A stretch of 64,000 nt of DNA, taken from positions 742,501-806,500 of the forward strand of contig CM049309.1 in NCBI GenBank assembly GCA_026874595.1. Direction: 5' to 3'. Made by a program: the position numbers and the translations under genes. Source of the stretch: Sipunculus nudus. Lineage: Eukaryota > Annelida > Sipuncula > Golfingiida > Sipunculidae. Shown in pieces: positions 12,255 through 26,129 of the stretch. How positions within the stretch are numbered: the stretch's first letter is position 1; each line of letters opens with the position of its first letter. Under the pieces are notes generated by a model. That model ran no database searches and had not been told where the DNA came from. It worked only from the letters and a program-made list of their open reading frames with translations.

Positions 12255-13724
12255 TATATATGTGTGTGTGTGTTTGTGTGTGTGTGTCAATATATAAAAA
12301 TAAATTATTTCCGTATTTGAATATATGAGGTATTACTGATCAGTTATTTTAGAACTTAATCTTTGTCGGTATTATCGATAAGTTTTTTTGTCCTTTGATT
12401 ATTGTCGGTATTACAAATAAGTCATTTTGTTATTTGAATATTGATAGTATTACTGATAGGTTATTTTGGCAGTTGATTATTGTCCGTGATACGGGTAAGT
12501 TAATTCATTCTGAAATAGTAACTGTTAAATCTTCCATGCTGACATAATTTTAATGTAAAGATACCAGTATGAGCTGAAGTTGAAAATAAGATTTAACTTT
12601 ATTGTTCAACATAAGATTAAGTTGATAAATTAGATTCAACTTAAGTTTTCAACTTATTATTAAGTTGAATTGAGATTCAACTCAATTATTCAACATAAGA
12701 TTATGTTGATATTCAAATTCAACTTAACTAGATGACCTTTGTGGATACTGGACAAAGAAAGCACATAAAATAATACATAAATGTAAAGATACCCCTCCTG
12801 TTAAAAATGTTATACATATATATGTATGTATGTATATATATGTATGTAAATATATATATATATAGATATATATATATATTATATAAATATATATATTATA
12901 GGACCATAACACTCTAAGTTTAGGACCATAACACTGTAAGATCTGGGCAAAATACAAGGAAAATCTTTATAAAGAATAGTTAATTTAATTATTCAACATA
13001 AGCTTAAGTTGAATATCAGATTCAACTTATTTATTCAACATAATAAGTTGACAACTTAAGTATTCAACTTTACTTATGTTTAAGTTGAAATTGAGATTCA
13101 AATTAATGAGATGAATTTAGCTATGTGCATAATGAATATTGAATCATCGGTATTACCGATAAGTGATTTGGTCTCAAATGTGAACCGTTAAATTTTCCCA
13201 TGCAGACATAGTATACTTTTACTGAAAGTTCAAGTACAATTGCTGATATCAAAGATGTACTTATCTATGGACCATAACACTGTAAGTTTAAGACAATACC
13301 ACTGTAAATATACCCAATTGGGCAGAGCCAAATATAAGGAAATTTCCTTAAAAGAATAGATTATTCAACATAAGCTTAAGTTGAAATTCAGATTCAATTT
13401 AATTTTTCAACTCAAGTTTAAGTTGACATTTCAAATTCAACTAAATTAGATGAACTATATATCGATATATCCATCTCTGTTTCTCTTTATATCTGTCTCT
13501 CTTTCTCTATCTCTATATTTCTATCTCTATATATCTATATATCTATCTCTCTATATATCCCCTATTGGTTTACCAGAATCAGTCTTTTCAAACATACATA
13601 TTTCGTGTATGAAGAAAGATTTGACATTTATTAATAATATATCATTAAACTCTACCGGTGTCACTATAATAAAAAAAATAATAATAATAAATAGCAATTA
13701 TATAGTGCTGAACTCCGATATCAG
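11819..13724 (+). repeat. Segmental duplication A, copy 1
   Basis: Colinear with 18474-21047. Shared landmarks are GATACCAAAAATC, GGAACAAATATGAGGAAAAT, the TA/GT microsatellite (12190-12287), GTCCGTGATACGGGTAAGTT, and the 3' part CCTATTGGTTTACCAGAATC to CTGAACTCCGATATCAG. This copy lacks most of the TATATCTC microsatellite of copy 2 (join near 13456) and carries an extra TTAGGG dimer at 11993. Confidence 0.9.
11993..12006 (+). repeat. Short telomeric insertion (TTAGGG)2
   Basis: TTAGGGTTAGGGTT stands where the duplicate copy (about 18649) has TTAAGTTGACC between identical flanks (ACTTAA-AG and CAAATTCAACTTAATTAG). Confidence 0.8.
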
Positions 13725-16700
13725 TCGTAGTGTCAAAAATTTATTTTGGTCTTGAATGTGAACCGTTTAATTTTCCCATGCCGATATAATATAGTTTTAC
13801 TCAAAATCAAGGTACAATTGCTGATATCAAAGATGTATTATCTATGTGCATTTCCTTAAGAATGATTACATGTGCTACATTTCAAATGTTATTAGCATGG
13901 GGAATGCAGGAGTTTCAGATCTGTGTCCATCTCTCACGTTTTTCATGTTGAAAACAGGCCTTCTTCATTCAAAATTATCTTTATTGGGCCAAATGTAAGC
14001 ACAATGACAAAAAAAGATTAGTAATTTTTTTTCAAATTCCAGGCAATTAGTTATTTCTGAGTACTTGAACATTGTCGGTACTGCCGATAAGTTATTCAGG
14101 TATTTGAATAATGTCGGTAGTGTCGATAATTTTTTTTTGGTCTTGAATGTAAAAATGTTTAATTTTCGTATGCCGACACAGTATTATTTTACTCAAAATC
14201 CTGGTACAATTGCTGATATTAAAGATGCACATATCTATGTGCATTTACTTATGAATGATTACAGGTGATACATTTCAAATGATATATGCATGGGGAATGC
14301 AGCATTTCCAAATCAGTGTCCATCTCTCATGTTTTCTTCTTAAAAACAGGTCTTTTTCATTCAAGATTATGTTTATTGGGCCAAATATAAATAAAATGGC
14401 TTTGAAAGAATAGTTATTTTGGCTAAATTCCAGGCAATAAAGCATTTTGTAAGTACTTGACATTGTCGGTATTACCAACAAGTTATTTGGGTATTTGAAA
14501 AATGTCGGTAGTGTCAAAAATTTATTTTGGTCTTGAAATATGAACCGTTAAATTTGTCCATGCTGACATAGTATACTTTTACTTAAAATCTAGGTGTCAT
14601 TGCTGATATCAATGGGGAATGCAGCAGTTTCAAATCTATGTCCATCTCTCGGGTTTTTCATGTTAAAAACAGACCTTTTTCATTCAAGATTATGTTTATT
14701 GGGCCAAATATAAGTACAATGACTAAAAAAGATTAGTTATTTTGGTCAAATTCCTGGCAATAAGTTATTTTCTGAGTACTTGAACATTGTCGGTATTGTC
14801 AATAAGTTATTCAGGTATTTGAATAATGTTGTAGTGTCGAAAATTTATTTTGGTCTTGAACGTAAACCATTTAATTTTCCCATGCTGATATAATATAGTT
14901 TTACTCAAAATCAAGGTACAATTGCTGATATCAAAGATGCACTTATCTATGTGCATTTCCTTAAGAATGATTATGGGTGATACATTTCAAATGTTATTAG
15001 CATTGGGAATGCAGGAGTTTCAGATCTGTGTCCATCTCTAATTTTTTTCATGTTGAAAACAGACCCTTTTTTTATTCAAGATTATGTTTATTGGGCCAAA
15101 TATAAGTACAATGACTAAAAAAGATTAGTACTTTTGTTCAAATTCCAGGCAATTAGTTATTTTCTGAGTACTTGAACATTGTCGGTGTTGCCGATAAGTT
15201 ATTCAGGTATTTGAATAATGTCGGTAGTGTCAAAAATTTATTTTGGTCTTGAATGTGAACCATTTAATTTCCCATGCCGACATAATATACTTTTACTCAA
15301 AATCAAGGTACAATTGCTGATATCAAAGATGCACTTATCTATGTGCCTTTCCTTTAGAATGATTATAGGTGATACATTTCAAATGTTATTAGCATGGGGA
15401 ATGCAGGAGTTTCAGATCTGTGTCCATCTCTCATGTTTTTTCATGTTGAAAACAGGCCTTTTTAATTCAAGATTATGTTTATTGGGCTAAATATAAATAA
15501 AATGGCTTTGAAAGAATAGTTATTTCGGCTAAATTCTAGGCAATAAAGCATTTTGTAAGTACTTGACATTGTCGGTATTACGAACAAGTTATTTATGTAT
15601 TTGAATAATGTCGGTAGTGTCGATAAGTTCTTTTGGTCTGAAATGTGAACCGTTAAATTTGTCCATGCCAACATAGTATACTTTTACTCAAAATCTAGGT
15701 ATCATTGCTGATATCAATGGGGCATGTAGCAGTTTCAAATCTATGTCCATCTCTCAGGTTTTTCATGTTAAAAACAGACCTTTTTTTATTCAAGATTATG
15801 TTTATTGGGCCAAATATAAGTACAATGACTAAAAAAGATTAGTACTTTTGTTCAAATTCCTGGCAATAAGTTATTTTCTGAGTACTTGAACATTGTCGGT
15901 GTAGCCGATAAGTTATTCAGGTATCTGAATAATGTCGGTAGTGTCAAAAATTTATTTTGGTTTTGAATGTGAACCGGTAATTTCCAATGCCAACATAGTA
16001 TACTTTTACTCAAAATCAAGGTACAATTGCTAATATCAAAGATGCACTTATATATGTGCATTTCCTTAAGAATGATTATATGTGATACATTTCAACTGTT
16101 ATTAGCAGGGGGAATGCAGGAGTTTCAGATCTGTGTCCATCTCTCATGTTTTTCATGTTGAAAACAGGCCTTCTTCATTCAAAATTATTTTTATTGGGCC
16201 AAATATAAGTACAATGACTAAAGAAGATTAGTAATTTTGTTCAAATTCCAGGCAATAAGTTATTTTCTCAGTACTTGAACATTGTCGGTATTACCGACAA
16301 GTTATTTGGGTATTTGAATAATGTCGGTAGTGTCGATAAGTTCTTTTGGTCTTGAATGTGAACCGTTTAATTTCCCATGCCGACATAATATACTTTTACT
16401 CAAAATCTAGGTATCATTGCTGATGTCAATGGGGAATGATCCAGTTTCAAATCTATGTCCATCTTTCAGGTTTTTCATGTTGAAAACAGACCTTTTTTAT
16501 TCAAGATTATGTTTATTGGGCCAAATATAAGTACAATGACTAAAAAAGATTAGTTATTTTGGTCAAATTCCTGGCAATAAGTTATTTTCTGAGTACTTGA
16601 ACATTGGCTGTATTGCCGATAAGTTATTCAGGTATTTGAATAATTTCGTAGTGTTGATAATTTATTTTAGTCTTGAATGTGAACCGTTTAATTTCCCATG

Positions 16701-18473
16701 CCAACATAGTATACTTTAACTCAAAATCAAGGTACATTTGCTGATATCAAAGATGTATTATCTATGTGCATTTCCTTAAGAATTATTACATGTGCTACAT
16801 TTCAAATGTTATTAGCATTGGGAATGCAGGAGTTTCAGATCTGTGTCCATCTCTCATTTTTTTCATGTTGAAAACAGACCTTTTTTTATTCAAGATTATG
16901 TTTATTGGGCCACATATAAGTACAATGACTAAAAAAGATTATTACTTTTGTTCAAATTCCAGGCAATTAGTTATTTTCTGAGTACTTGAACATTGTCGGT
17001 ATTACCGACAAGTTATTTGGGTATTTGAATAATGTCGGTAGTGTTGATAAGATCTTTTGGTCTGAAATGTGAGCCGTTAAATTTGTCCATGCTGACATAG
17101 TATACTTTTACTCAAAAACTAGGTATCATTGCAGATATCAATGGGGAATGCAGCAGTTTCAAATTTATGTCCATCTCTCAGGTTTTTCATGTTGAAAACA
17201 TACCTTTTTCATTCAAGATTATGTTTATTGGGCCAAATATAAGTACAGTGACTAAAAAAGATTAGTTATTTTGGTCAAATTCCTGGCAATAGGTTATTTT
17301 CTGAGTACTTGAACATTGTCGGTATTGTCAATAAGTTATTCAGGTATTTGAATAATGTCGTTGTGTCGAAAATTTATTTTGGTCTTGAACGTGAACCATT
17401 TAATTTTCCCATGCCGATATAATATAGTTTTACTCAAAATCAAGGTACAATTGCTGATATCAAAGATGCACTTATCTATGTGCATTTCCTTAAGAATGAT
17501 TATAGGTGATACATTTCAAATGTTATTAGCATGGGGAATGCAGGAGTTTCAGATCTGTGTCCATCTCTCATTTTTTTCATGTTGAAAACAGGCCTTTTTC
17601 ATTCAAGATTATGTTTATTGGGCCAAATATAAATAAAATGGCTTTGAAAGAATAGTTATTTTGGCTAAATTCCAGGCAATAAAGCATTTTGTAAGTACTT
17701 GATTTTGCCAGTATTACCGACAAATTATTTGGGTATTTGAATAATGTCGGTAGTGTCGATAAGTTCTTTTGGTCTTGAATGTGAACCGTTTAATTTCCCA
17801 TGCTGACATAATATACTTTTACTCAAAATCTAGGTATCATTGCTGATATCAATGGGGAATGATCCAGTTTCAAATCTATGTCCATCTCTCAGGTTTTTCA
17901 TGTTGAAAACAGACCTTTTTTATTCAAGATTATGTTTATTGGGCCAAATATAAGTACAATGACTAAAAAAGATTAGTTATTTTGGTCAAATTCCTGGCAA
18001 TAAGTTATTTTCTGAGTACTTGAACATTGGCTGTATTGCCGATAAGTTATTCAGGTATTTGAATAATGTCGTAGTGTCGATAATTTATTTTAGTCTTGAA
18101 TGTGAATCGGTTAATTTCCTATGCCAACATAGTATACTTTTACTTAAAATCAAGGTACAATTGCTGATATTAAAGATGCACTTATCTATGTGCATTTCCT
18201 TAAGAATGATTATAGGTGATACATTTCAAATGTTATTAGCATGGGGAATGCAGGAGTTTCAGATCTGTGTGTTTATTGGGCCAAATATAAATAAAATGGC
18301 TTCGAAAGAATAGTTATTTTGGCTAAATTCCAGGCAATAAAGCATTTTGTAGGTACTTGACATTGTCTGTATTACCAACAAGTTATTTGGGTATTTGAAT
18401 AATGTTGGTAGTGACGATAAGTTCTTTTGGTCTGAAATGTGAACCGTTAAATTTGTCCATGCCAACATAGTAT
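13725..18473 (+). repeat. 390/325-bp satellite array between the two duplication copies
   Basis: The marker TTTATTTTGGTCTTGAATGT (and variants) recurs at about 13741, 14136, 14526, 14851, 15240, 15628, 15955, 16344, 16665, 17056, 17378, 17766, 18089 and 18424. Long units (about 390 bp) contain GATGCACTTATCTATGTGCA and the next 50 bp; short units (about 325 bp) lack this 65-bp block. From 15628 they alternate short-long, a roughly 716-bp dimer. The last unit is truncated (336 bp). Several short open frames repeat in step with the array and are not genes. Confidence 0.93.
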
Positions 18474-18846
18474 GACCATAACACTCTAATGATACCAAAA
18501 ATCTTGTGGAACAAATATGAGGAAAATCACAAAGAAGAGTTAATTTGATTATTCAACATAAGCTTAAGCTGAAATTGAGATTCAATTTAATTATTCAACT
18601 TAAGTTTAAGTTGAAATTAAGATTCTACTTAATTATTCATCTTAAAGTTAAGTTGACCTTCAAATTCAACTTAATTAGATGAACTTAGCTATGTGGATAC
18701 TGGTCCAAGACAGCACATAAAATAATACATTAATGTAAAGATACTGGTACCGTTAAAAAATGTAATACATATAAAGGCATATGTGAAAATATATTTATAT
18801 ATATATATAAATATTTTTACTGACACCAGTATGTTTATATCTGCGC

Positions 18847-18904
<58 letters not shown>

Positions 18905-20435
18905 TTGTGTGTGTCAATATATAAACATAAGTTATTTCTGTATTTGAATATATGAAGTATTACTGATCAGTTATTTTAGAACTTAATCTTTGTCTGTATT
19001 ATCGATAAGTTTTTTTGTCCTTTGATTATTGTCGGTATTACAGATAAGTTATTTTGATATTTGAATATTGATAGTATTACCGATAGGTTATTTTGGCAGT
19101 TGATTATTGTCCGTGATACGGGTAAGTTATTTCATTCTGAAATAGGAACTGTTAAATCTTCCATGCTGACATAAAATAAATGTAAAGATACCAGTATCAG
19201 CTGAAGTTGAAAATAAGATTTAACTTAATTGTTCAACATAATCTTCAGTTGATAAATTAGATTCAACTTAAGTTTTCAACTTAATATTAAGTTGAATTGA
19301 GATTCAACTCAATTATTCAACATAAGGTTAAGTTGATATTCAAATTCAAGTTAACTAGATGAACTATGTGGATACTGTTCAAAGAAAGCACATGAAATAA
19401 TACATAAATGTAAAGATACCGCTCCTGTTAAAAATGTTATACATATATATGTATATATTATATATATGTATGTGTATATATATATATATATGTATATATA
19501 TATAAATTATATAAATATATATTATAGGACCATAACACTCTAAGTTTAGGACCATAACACTGTAAGATGCAAAAAATCAGCTGGGCCAAATACAAGGAAA
19601 ATCTTTATAAAGAATAGTTAATTTAATTATTCAACATAAGCTTAAGTTGAATATCAGATTCATCTTATTTATTCAACATAATAAGTTGACAACTTAAGTA
19701 TTCAACTTTACTTATGTTTAAGTTGAAATTGAGATTCAAATTAATGAGATGAATTTAGCTATGTGCATAATGAATATTGAATATTATCGGTATCACCGAT
19801 AAGTGATTTTGGTCTCAAATGTGAACCGTTAAATTTTCCCATGTCGACATAGTATACTTTTACTGAAAGTTCAGGTACAATTGCTGATATCAAAGATGTA
19901 CTTATCTATGGAACATAACACTGTAAGTTTAAGACAATACCACTGTAAATATACCCAACTGGACAGAGCCAAATATAAGGAAATTTCCTTAAAAGAAGAT
20001 AATTCAACATAAGCTTAAGTTGAAATTCAGATTCAACTTAATTATTCAACTCAAGTTTAAGTTGACATTTCAAATTCAACTTAATTAGATGAACTTAGCT
20101 ATGTGCATACTGGTCCCAGTAATTACATATAACAAATACATAAATGAAAAGATACCGGTCCCGTTAAAATGTAATAAATATATATTTATATATTTATCTC
20201 TACATTTCTATATATGTATATATCTATATATCTCTATATCTCTATCTCTATATATCTACATATCTATATCTCTATATATCTATCTCTACATCTCTATATC
20301 TCTATATATATATCTATATATATATATTTTTATATCTCTCTATATCTCTATCTGTCTTTAGATCTATATCTCTCTATCTCTCTCTATATATATATGTCTA
20401 TATCTTTATATCTCTATCCCTCTCCCTCTGTCTCT

Positions 20436-20471
<36 letters not shown>

Positions 20472-21047
20472 TTATTTCCATATATCTATATATGGATCTA
20501 TATATATATATATATATCTTTATATGGATATATATATGTATATATATATGTATATCTGTTTAGCTTATATCTATATATCTTTCTAGATATCTATATATCT
20601 ATATGTCTGTGAACCTATATATCTATATATCTATATATCTATATATCTCTATATCTCTATATCTCTATATCTCTATATCTATATATCTATATATCTATAT
20701 ATCTATATATCTATATATCGATATAGCGATATATCGATATATCGATATACCGTTATATCGATATATCGATATATCGATATATCAATATATCGAAATATCC
20801 ATCTCTGTCTCTCTTTATATCTGTCTCTCTTTCTCTATCTCTATATAAATATGTAAATATCTATATATCTATCTCTCTATATATCTCCTATTGGTTTACC
20901 AGAATCAGTCTGTTCAAACATACATATTTCGTGTATGAAGAAAGATTTGACATATTAATAATATATCATTAAACTCTACCGGTGTCACTATAATAAAAAA
21001 ATAATAATAATTAATAGCAATAATATAGCGCTGAACTCCGATATCAG
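18474..21047 (+). repeat. Segmental duplication A, copy 2
   Basis: Matches 11819-13724 throughout. It is longer because it holds about 700 bp of TATATCTC/TATATATC microsatellite (20175-20880). Its 3' end (CTGAACTCCGATATCAG) stops at the same base as copy 1; beyond that the flanks differ. Confidence 0.9.
20175..20880. repeat. TATATCTC / TATATATC / TATATCGA microsatellite
   Basis: An 8-bp-phased pyrimidine-rich microsatellite. At 20715-20790 it becomes ATATCGAT repeats, which are self-complementary. Long open frames of Tyr/Ile/Ser here are repeat artefacts. Confidence 0.95.
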
Positions 21048-21284
21048 ACTTACAGCTGTGATGCATATACACATACATAGAGAGCACAGTCATCCTCACA
21101 TGTCCATCCCAGTCACACTATATTTAGATATATAAGCACACACAGACTTTCTCTGACTCTCTCTCTGTCACACACATACACAGATTATATATTACTATGT
21201 ATTACAAGATTATATATTACTTTACATACGAATACACACACACCAATATATATATATATATGTAACACTGGTCGTATATTCAGT

Positions 21285-21480
21285 ACTGGCATCAGCATGC
21301 AAAATGAATCGTTTGGAAAAGTCAGGAAAAGCTAATACAGGGGCAGAAGAACATCGTTCGAATATTTCGAAGGCTGTTTGATGTTGTTCTTCCCATATTA
21401 TTTTCCAAGACTGCACCAATTGATTAACTATATCTTGGGCTAGAAACAATCCCAACTTCCGAACTGTTTTCCAGACCACG
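21285..21480 (-). pseudogene. Ty3/gypsy-type retrotransposon Pol fragment (RT to RNase H junction)
   Basis: Minus-strand reading contains WEEQHQTAFEIFERC and then PVLAFPDFSKRFILHADAS. This is the well-known gypsy junction pattern AF..L......PVL..PDF...F.L..DAS at the end of reverse transcriptase and start of RNase H. Upstream residues (KLGLFLAQDIVNQLV) are diverged. After ADAS the frame enters a TA microsatellite. There is no LTR, integrase or Gag, so this is a short dead fragment between satellite blocks. Confidence 0.75.
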
Positions 21481-21589
21481 TACCGCCTCGTTTCATCAGA
21501 AAACTTGACACACTGTAACTTACGAGCTTTTTCCAATTTTACAAATGTGCTCAGACACCAAACTTTTAGCTGATCTTCTGTCTCTTAAC

Positions 21590-22450
21590 GATAAATTATT
21601 TCAGTTTTTTAATATTATTGGTATTATCGATAAGTTATTTTGGTCTCAAATAAGAACCGTTAAATTTTTACATGTCGACATAGTACCGGTCGCGTTAATA
21701 ATGTAAATCATATATATGTATATATATATGAATGGATATATATATATAGAAATACATATATATAATATATATATATATTTATATATTAACTGGTACGAGC
21801 ATGTTTATATCTGTGCATATATATACATGTGGATATATATTTATATATATATAAGTTATTTCTCCTTTTTAATAGTATTGCCCATCAGTTATTTCTTATT
21901 TTTTATTATAGGTGGCAACAACGATAAGTTATTTAAGTGTTTGTATATTGACAGTATTACTGATAATTTATTTTGGAATTTGATTATAGTCGGTATTAAC
22001 AATAAGTTATTTCAGTATTTGAATATTGTCGGTGTTACAGATAGGTAATTTTGGTCTCAAATGTGAACCGTTAAATTTACCAATGCCGATATTGTACACT
22101 TTTACTCAAAATCCAGGGATAATTGCTGGTATCATAGATGCACTTATTTATGTGCATTTGTTTAAGAATATAAGCACAAATATAAGTACAATGCCTTCGA
22201 AATAAAAGTTATTTTGGTGAAATTCCAGGCAATAAGGCATTTTCTGAGTACGTAAACATTGTCCGTATTGCCAATGAGTTATTTGGGTATTTGAAAAATG
22301 TCGGTGAGTCTATAAGTTATTTTGATCTCAAATGTGAACCGTTAAATTTTCCCATGCGACATAGTATAATTTAACTCAAAGTCCAGGTGCAATTGTTGAT
22401 ATCAAAGATGCACTTCTCTATGGAACATAACACTGTAAGTTTAGGACCAT
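21590..22450. repeat. GTCGGTATT minisatellite remnants and AT microsatellite
   Basis: Contains CGATAAGTTATTTTGGTCTC, GTGAACCGTTAAATTT and GATGCACTTATTTATGTGCA, which are modules of the 390-bp satellite and duplication A, around a TA-rich stretch at 21712-21860. Confidence 0.8.
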
Positions 22451-22518
22451 AATACTGATAAGATACAAAAATTAGGAAGTACAGGTTCATCAGCCAGGGG
22501 GCGCCACGTCCTAGAGTG

Positions 22519-22948
22519 ACATATATATGTGTATATGTATATGTGTATGTATGTGTATGTATGTGTATGTATGTGTATGTATGTGTATGTATGTATATAT
22601 GTATATATGTATATATGTATATATGTATATATGTATATATGTATATATGTATATATGTATATATGTAAATATGTAAATATGTATATATGTATATATGTAT
22701 ATATGTATATATGTATATATGTATATGTGTATATGTGTATATGTATATATGTATATATGTATATATGTATATATGTATATATGTATATATGTATGTATAT
22801 ATGTATATATGTATATATGTATATATGTATATGCGCATATATGTATATATGTATATATGTATATATGTATATATGTATATATGTATATATGTATATATGT
22901 ATATATGTATAAATGTATATATGTATATATGTATATATGTATATATCT
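22519..22948. repeat. (ATGTATAT)n 8-bp microsatellite
   Basis: About 430 bp of ATGTATAT with few interruptions (GTGT variants at the left, one GCGC near 22833). Because 8 and 3 share no factor, it reads open in several frames as Tyr/Ile/His or Tyr/Ile/Cys/Val repeats; these are not proteins. Confidence 0.97.
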
Positions 22949-24060
22949 TTTATAGGACAATTACATTGTAAGTTTAGGACCATAACACTGTAAATATACA
23001 AAAAATCGGCAAGTACACGTTCAACAGCCAGACATGTCTGGACAATAATACCATTCACTGTTCAATACACCTTTTCAACTTAAGACCGTATTCAACCTTA
23101 AGGGAAAATATACTGTTTAAATTTGTTTTTTAACACTTTATATATGCGCTTTTATTTTTCTTATATCCAGAAGGAAAGGCCGCAATACTCTGACCACATC
23201 GACGCTTGAAATGTTGCTATTTACCTCATATATAACCCAAAAAAGCTTAAGTTCATGACCATAACAATCTAAGTTTAGGACCATAACATTGTAAGTTTAG
23301 TACCATAACACTGTAAAGATACCAAAAATTACCAAGTATACGTTCAACAAGCAGGGGGCGCCACGTCCTACAGTGACATATATATGTATATATGTATATA
23401 TATGTATATATATATGTATATATATTTATGTAAATATATTTATATATCTTTTATAGGACCATAACACCTAAAAAAACAAAAAAATTGGTAATCACACGTT
23501 CAACAGCCAGACATGTCTAGACAATATTACCATTTACCGTTCAATACAGCTTTCAACTTAAGATCGTATTCAACCTTTCAGGATAAGTTACTGTTTAAAA
23601 TGTTTTTTTTTTCACATATGATATGCGCTTTTATTTTTCTCATATTCAGAAGGAAAGGCCGCATTATTATGACCACTTGGACGCTTGAAATATTGCCAAT
23701 AATTCCCATTTACCATTCAATACAACATTTTAAAGTTAGACCGTATTTAACCTTGTGTGAAAAGGTACTGTTTAAAATTGTTTTTTTCACCTATGATATA
23801 TGCGCTTTATTTATATCACATCCAGAAGGAAAGGCCGCATTACTATGACCACTTGGACGCTTGAAAGGTTGCCATTTACCTAATATATATACAAAAAAAA
23901 CTTAAGTTTAGGACCATAACGCTGTAAGTTTAGGACCCTAAAACCCTAAGTTTAGGACCATAACACTGTAAAGATACCAAAAATTACCAAGTACACGTTC
24001 AAGAGCCAGGGGGCACCACGTCCTAGAGTGCTCTCACAAGAACTGGACACATAAAACTTG
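22949..24060 (+). repeat. Three-copy ~190-bp repeat (GAAGGAAAGGCCGCATTACT)
   Basis: Copies at about 23000-23220, 23490-23700 and 23700-23880 share TTACCATTCAATACA, ATATGCGCTTTTATTTTTC and CAGAAGGAAAGGCCGCA, then GACCACTTGGACGCTTGAAA. Between them lie GGACCATAACACTGTAAGTTTAG blocks, CAGGGGGCGCCACGTCCTA (22494, 23353; variant 24007) and another ATGTATAT tract (23378-23450). Confidence 0.85.
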
Positions 24061-24267
24061 ACTTCTGAATCAACTTAGGCACAAGTTGAATAAACTTTAA
24101 AAGGTTAAGTTGACTCCTAAGTTGAAACTGAAGGACCAAATCTAAATTAAGTCGAATGTAATTTCAACCTAAAAAATGCTCGAAATTAAGTCGAAAATTA
24201 CACTTGATAAGTTGAAAATAGGACCAAAATAACAAGTTTTCAACTTACCTTAAGTCTAAGACCATAG

Positions 24268-24338
24268 CCCTAACCCTAACCCTAACCCTAACCCTAACCC
24301 TAACCTAACCCTAACCCTAACCCTAACCCTAACCCTAA
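24268..24338 (-). repeat. Interstitial telomeric repeat, 71 bp
   Basis: About 12 units of CCCTAA (TTAGGG on the minus strand) with one CCTAA variant, in same orientation as the larger array at 48942. Confidence 0.95.
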
Positions 24339-26129
24339 GTAGGTCCGTCCGCTAACCGCTAAGTAATCATTGAAAAAGTTAACAAAACAATTTTTCTCGA
24401 TCGATTGGCAATTGTGATAATGTTTGAGCTTTTCACCCTATCCTTCTTTTGAGGACAGAAACAGTCTTTTTTCTTCTTTATTTTTCAAAATTCAGACAAT
24501 TTTGATGAGCCATTTTTTTAAAGGTAACTATTTATAAAGAAATAATAGAGGGTCTGCCCCAAACTGACCACTGGTCAGATCAGTGTTATAATGCCTAAAA
24601 TTGAAAAAAATAAAATTTCTACTCCTCTGCATAGTTTAAAAGTGGGCGGAATTTTTTTCTGAATTTCTGGTCAAGACGGGGTGCCGCCTGACGCTGCTGA
24701 CCCCACCTTGACCGCCAGGGTTTGACCAAATGGCTTGATACCTAGCTTTTTCAATAAGCTCTCCTAATTTCTTTATTTTTCCACTTTTCAGATCCAAACC
24801 AATGAAAATTGATGAAACTCATTAACATTGAATGTTAAGAAAAGAGAAAAAAATTTTAACTTGAAAAGTTTTAATTTTAATTGAGTTTAATTGCTTAACA
24901 CTTAAGCGAGCTGTTACCACTTAACCCTCAACCTGGATTTCTAAAATCGCCTTAAAATACCCAAAAAACGCCCATATTTGGACTTTTTCTTTCACCTGTC
25001 CACTAAGTGAATCGTTCTGAACCCATTTACAGGAATTTAAATTTAAAAAATTTAATATTTAAAAAGTTTAATTTTTTAAATTTTCATATTCAAATATCTC
25101 GTATTTTGCATAAAACTGCTCTTTTGTATATTTCTTTTCTGTAACGTTGTCCATCTACCTGGTTGCCCTGTTCCTGGTATGCTTGTGTTCGTTTTAAATT
25201 ATTTTAAATTAAAGTAATTTGCATATTTCATTTTTTTGCATTTTCTACATATTTTGTTGGCCCTGTTGGCTCGCCGCCCGCATCGCAACGATTTGTTTTG
25301 TGACGGTTCGATCAAACTGGTCCATGTCAAATGTTTTCCACCCTTGGACGTTTGAAAATATCATTTGCCTCGTTTTTTTAAAAGCTTTTAAACAATTAAA
25401 ATCATGTGAATGCCCCTAACCGCAACCCTAGGGTAAGTTAGGGTAACTTCTGCGTCTCCTATTACAGGGAATCACTCGGTTTACGCGTCAGCCCCCCAAA
25501 AATTTGAATTCCTTGATTTTTTCTTCATTGTTTAAACACGTCTCGACACTTCAGACTTTATTTGTTTTCAATTTAAAAACATAACCCTAGTTTATAAAAT
25601 ATAACCACTTAGCTGTTTACGTCAACACTTAGGCACAGGCGACACCTGTCGGATCTCCTCCTCTGCCTGAGCGCAGGCGCCACCGGTCGGAATTTTACTG
25701 TCAAAATGAAAAAAAAACTTAAAAATGGCATATTTAAGAAACAAGCTCAATAAACCACTTAAAGGTTACACTTAAGGACAAGACTTAAAACAGGACGACA
25801 AAAATTTCAAAGTCCCTAACACTTAATAAAACCTACCATATAACCACTTAATTCTCGAGAAGACTTAATAACACTTAGGATATATGGAAGGATGGAATAT
25901 ATAAAAAAAAATCCAAAATCCCTAACACTTAATGAAACTTAGCATATAACCACTCAATACTCAATAACACTTAGTAATGCTTAAGAAACTTGCATGAATC
26001 CAAGTATACGGCTAAGCTTTATCTTGATAACACTTAATAAGACTTAATAACGACTCTTAACGACAACACATGCCGACACTCAACAGCACCGAGTCTTGAA
26101 AGATGGAATATGTGAAAAAACAATTGTTA
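24339..26129. other. AT-rich DNA without recognised genes
   Basis: Contains another TGACCACTGGTCA motif (24566) and scattered telomere-like hexamers (25426-25446). The small open frame at 25219-25419 has hydrophobic character but no signal, splice context or family I recognise. Confidence 0.55.

Noticed and set aside
13450-18498. Repeated ~70-100-codon frames
   Set aside because: Same frame recurs with the satellite period, with frameshifts between units.
20089-20848. Tyr/Ile/Ser-rich open frames
   Set aside because: Translation of the TATATCTC microsatellite.
22371-23058. Long open frames of Tyr/Ile/His or Tyr/Ile/Cys/Val repeats on both strands
   Set aside because: They come entirely from the 8-bp ATGTATAT microsatellite, which is open in several frames.
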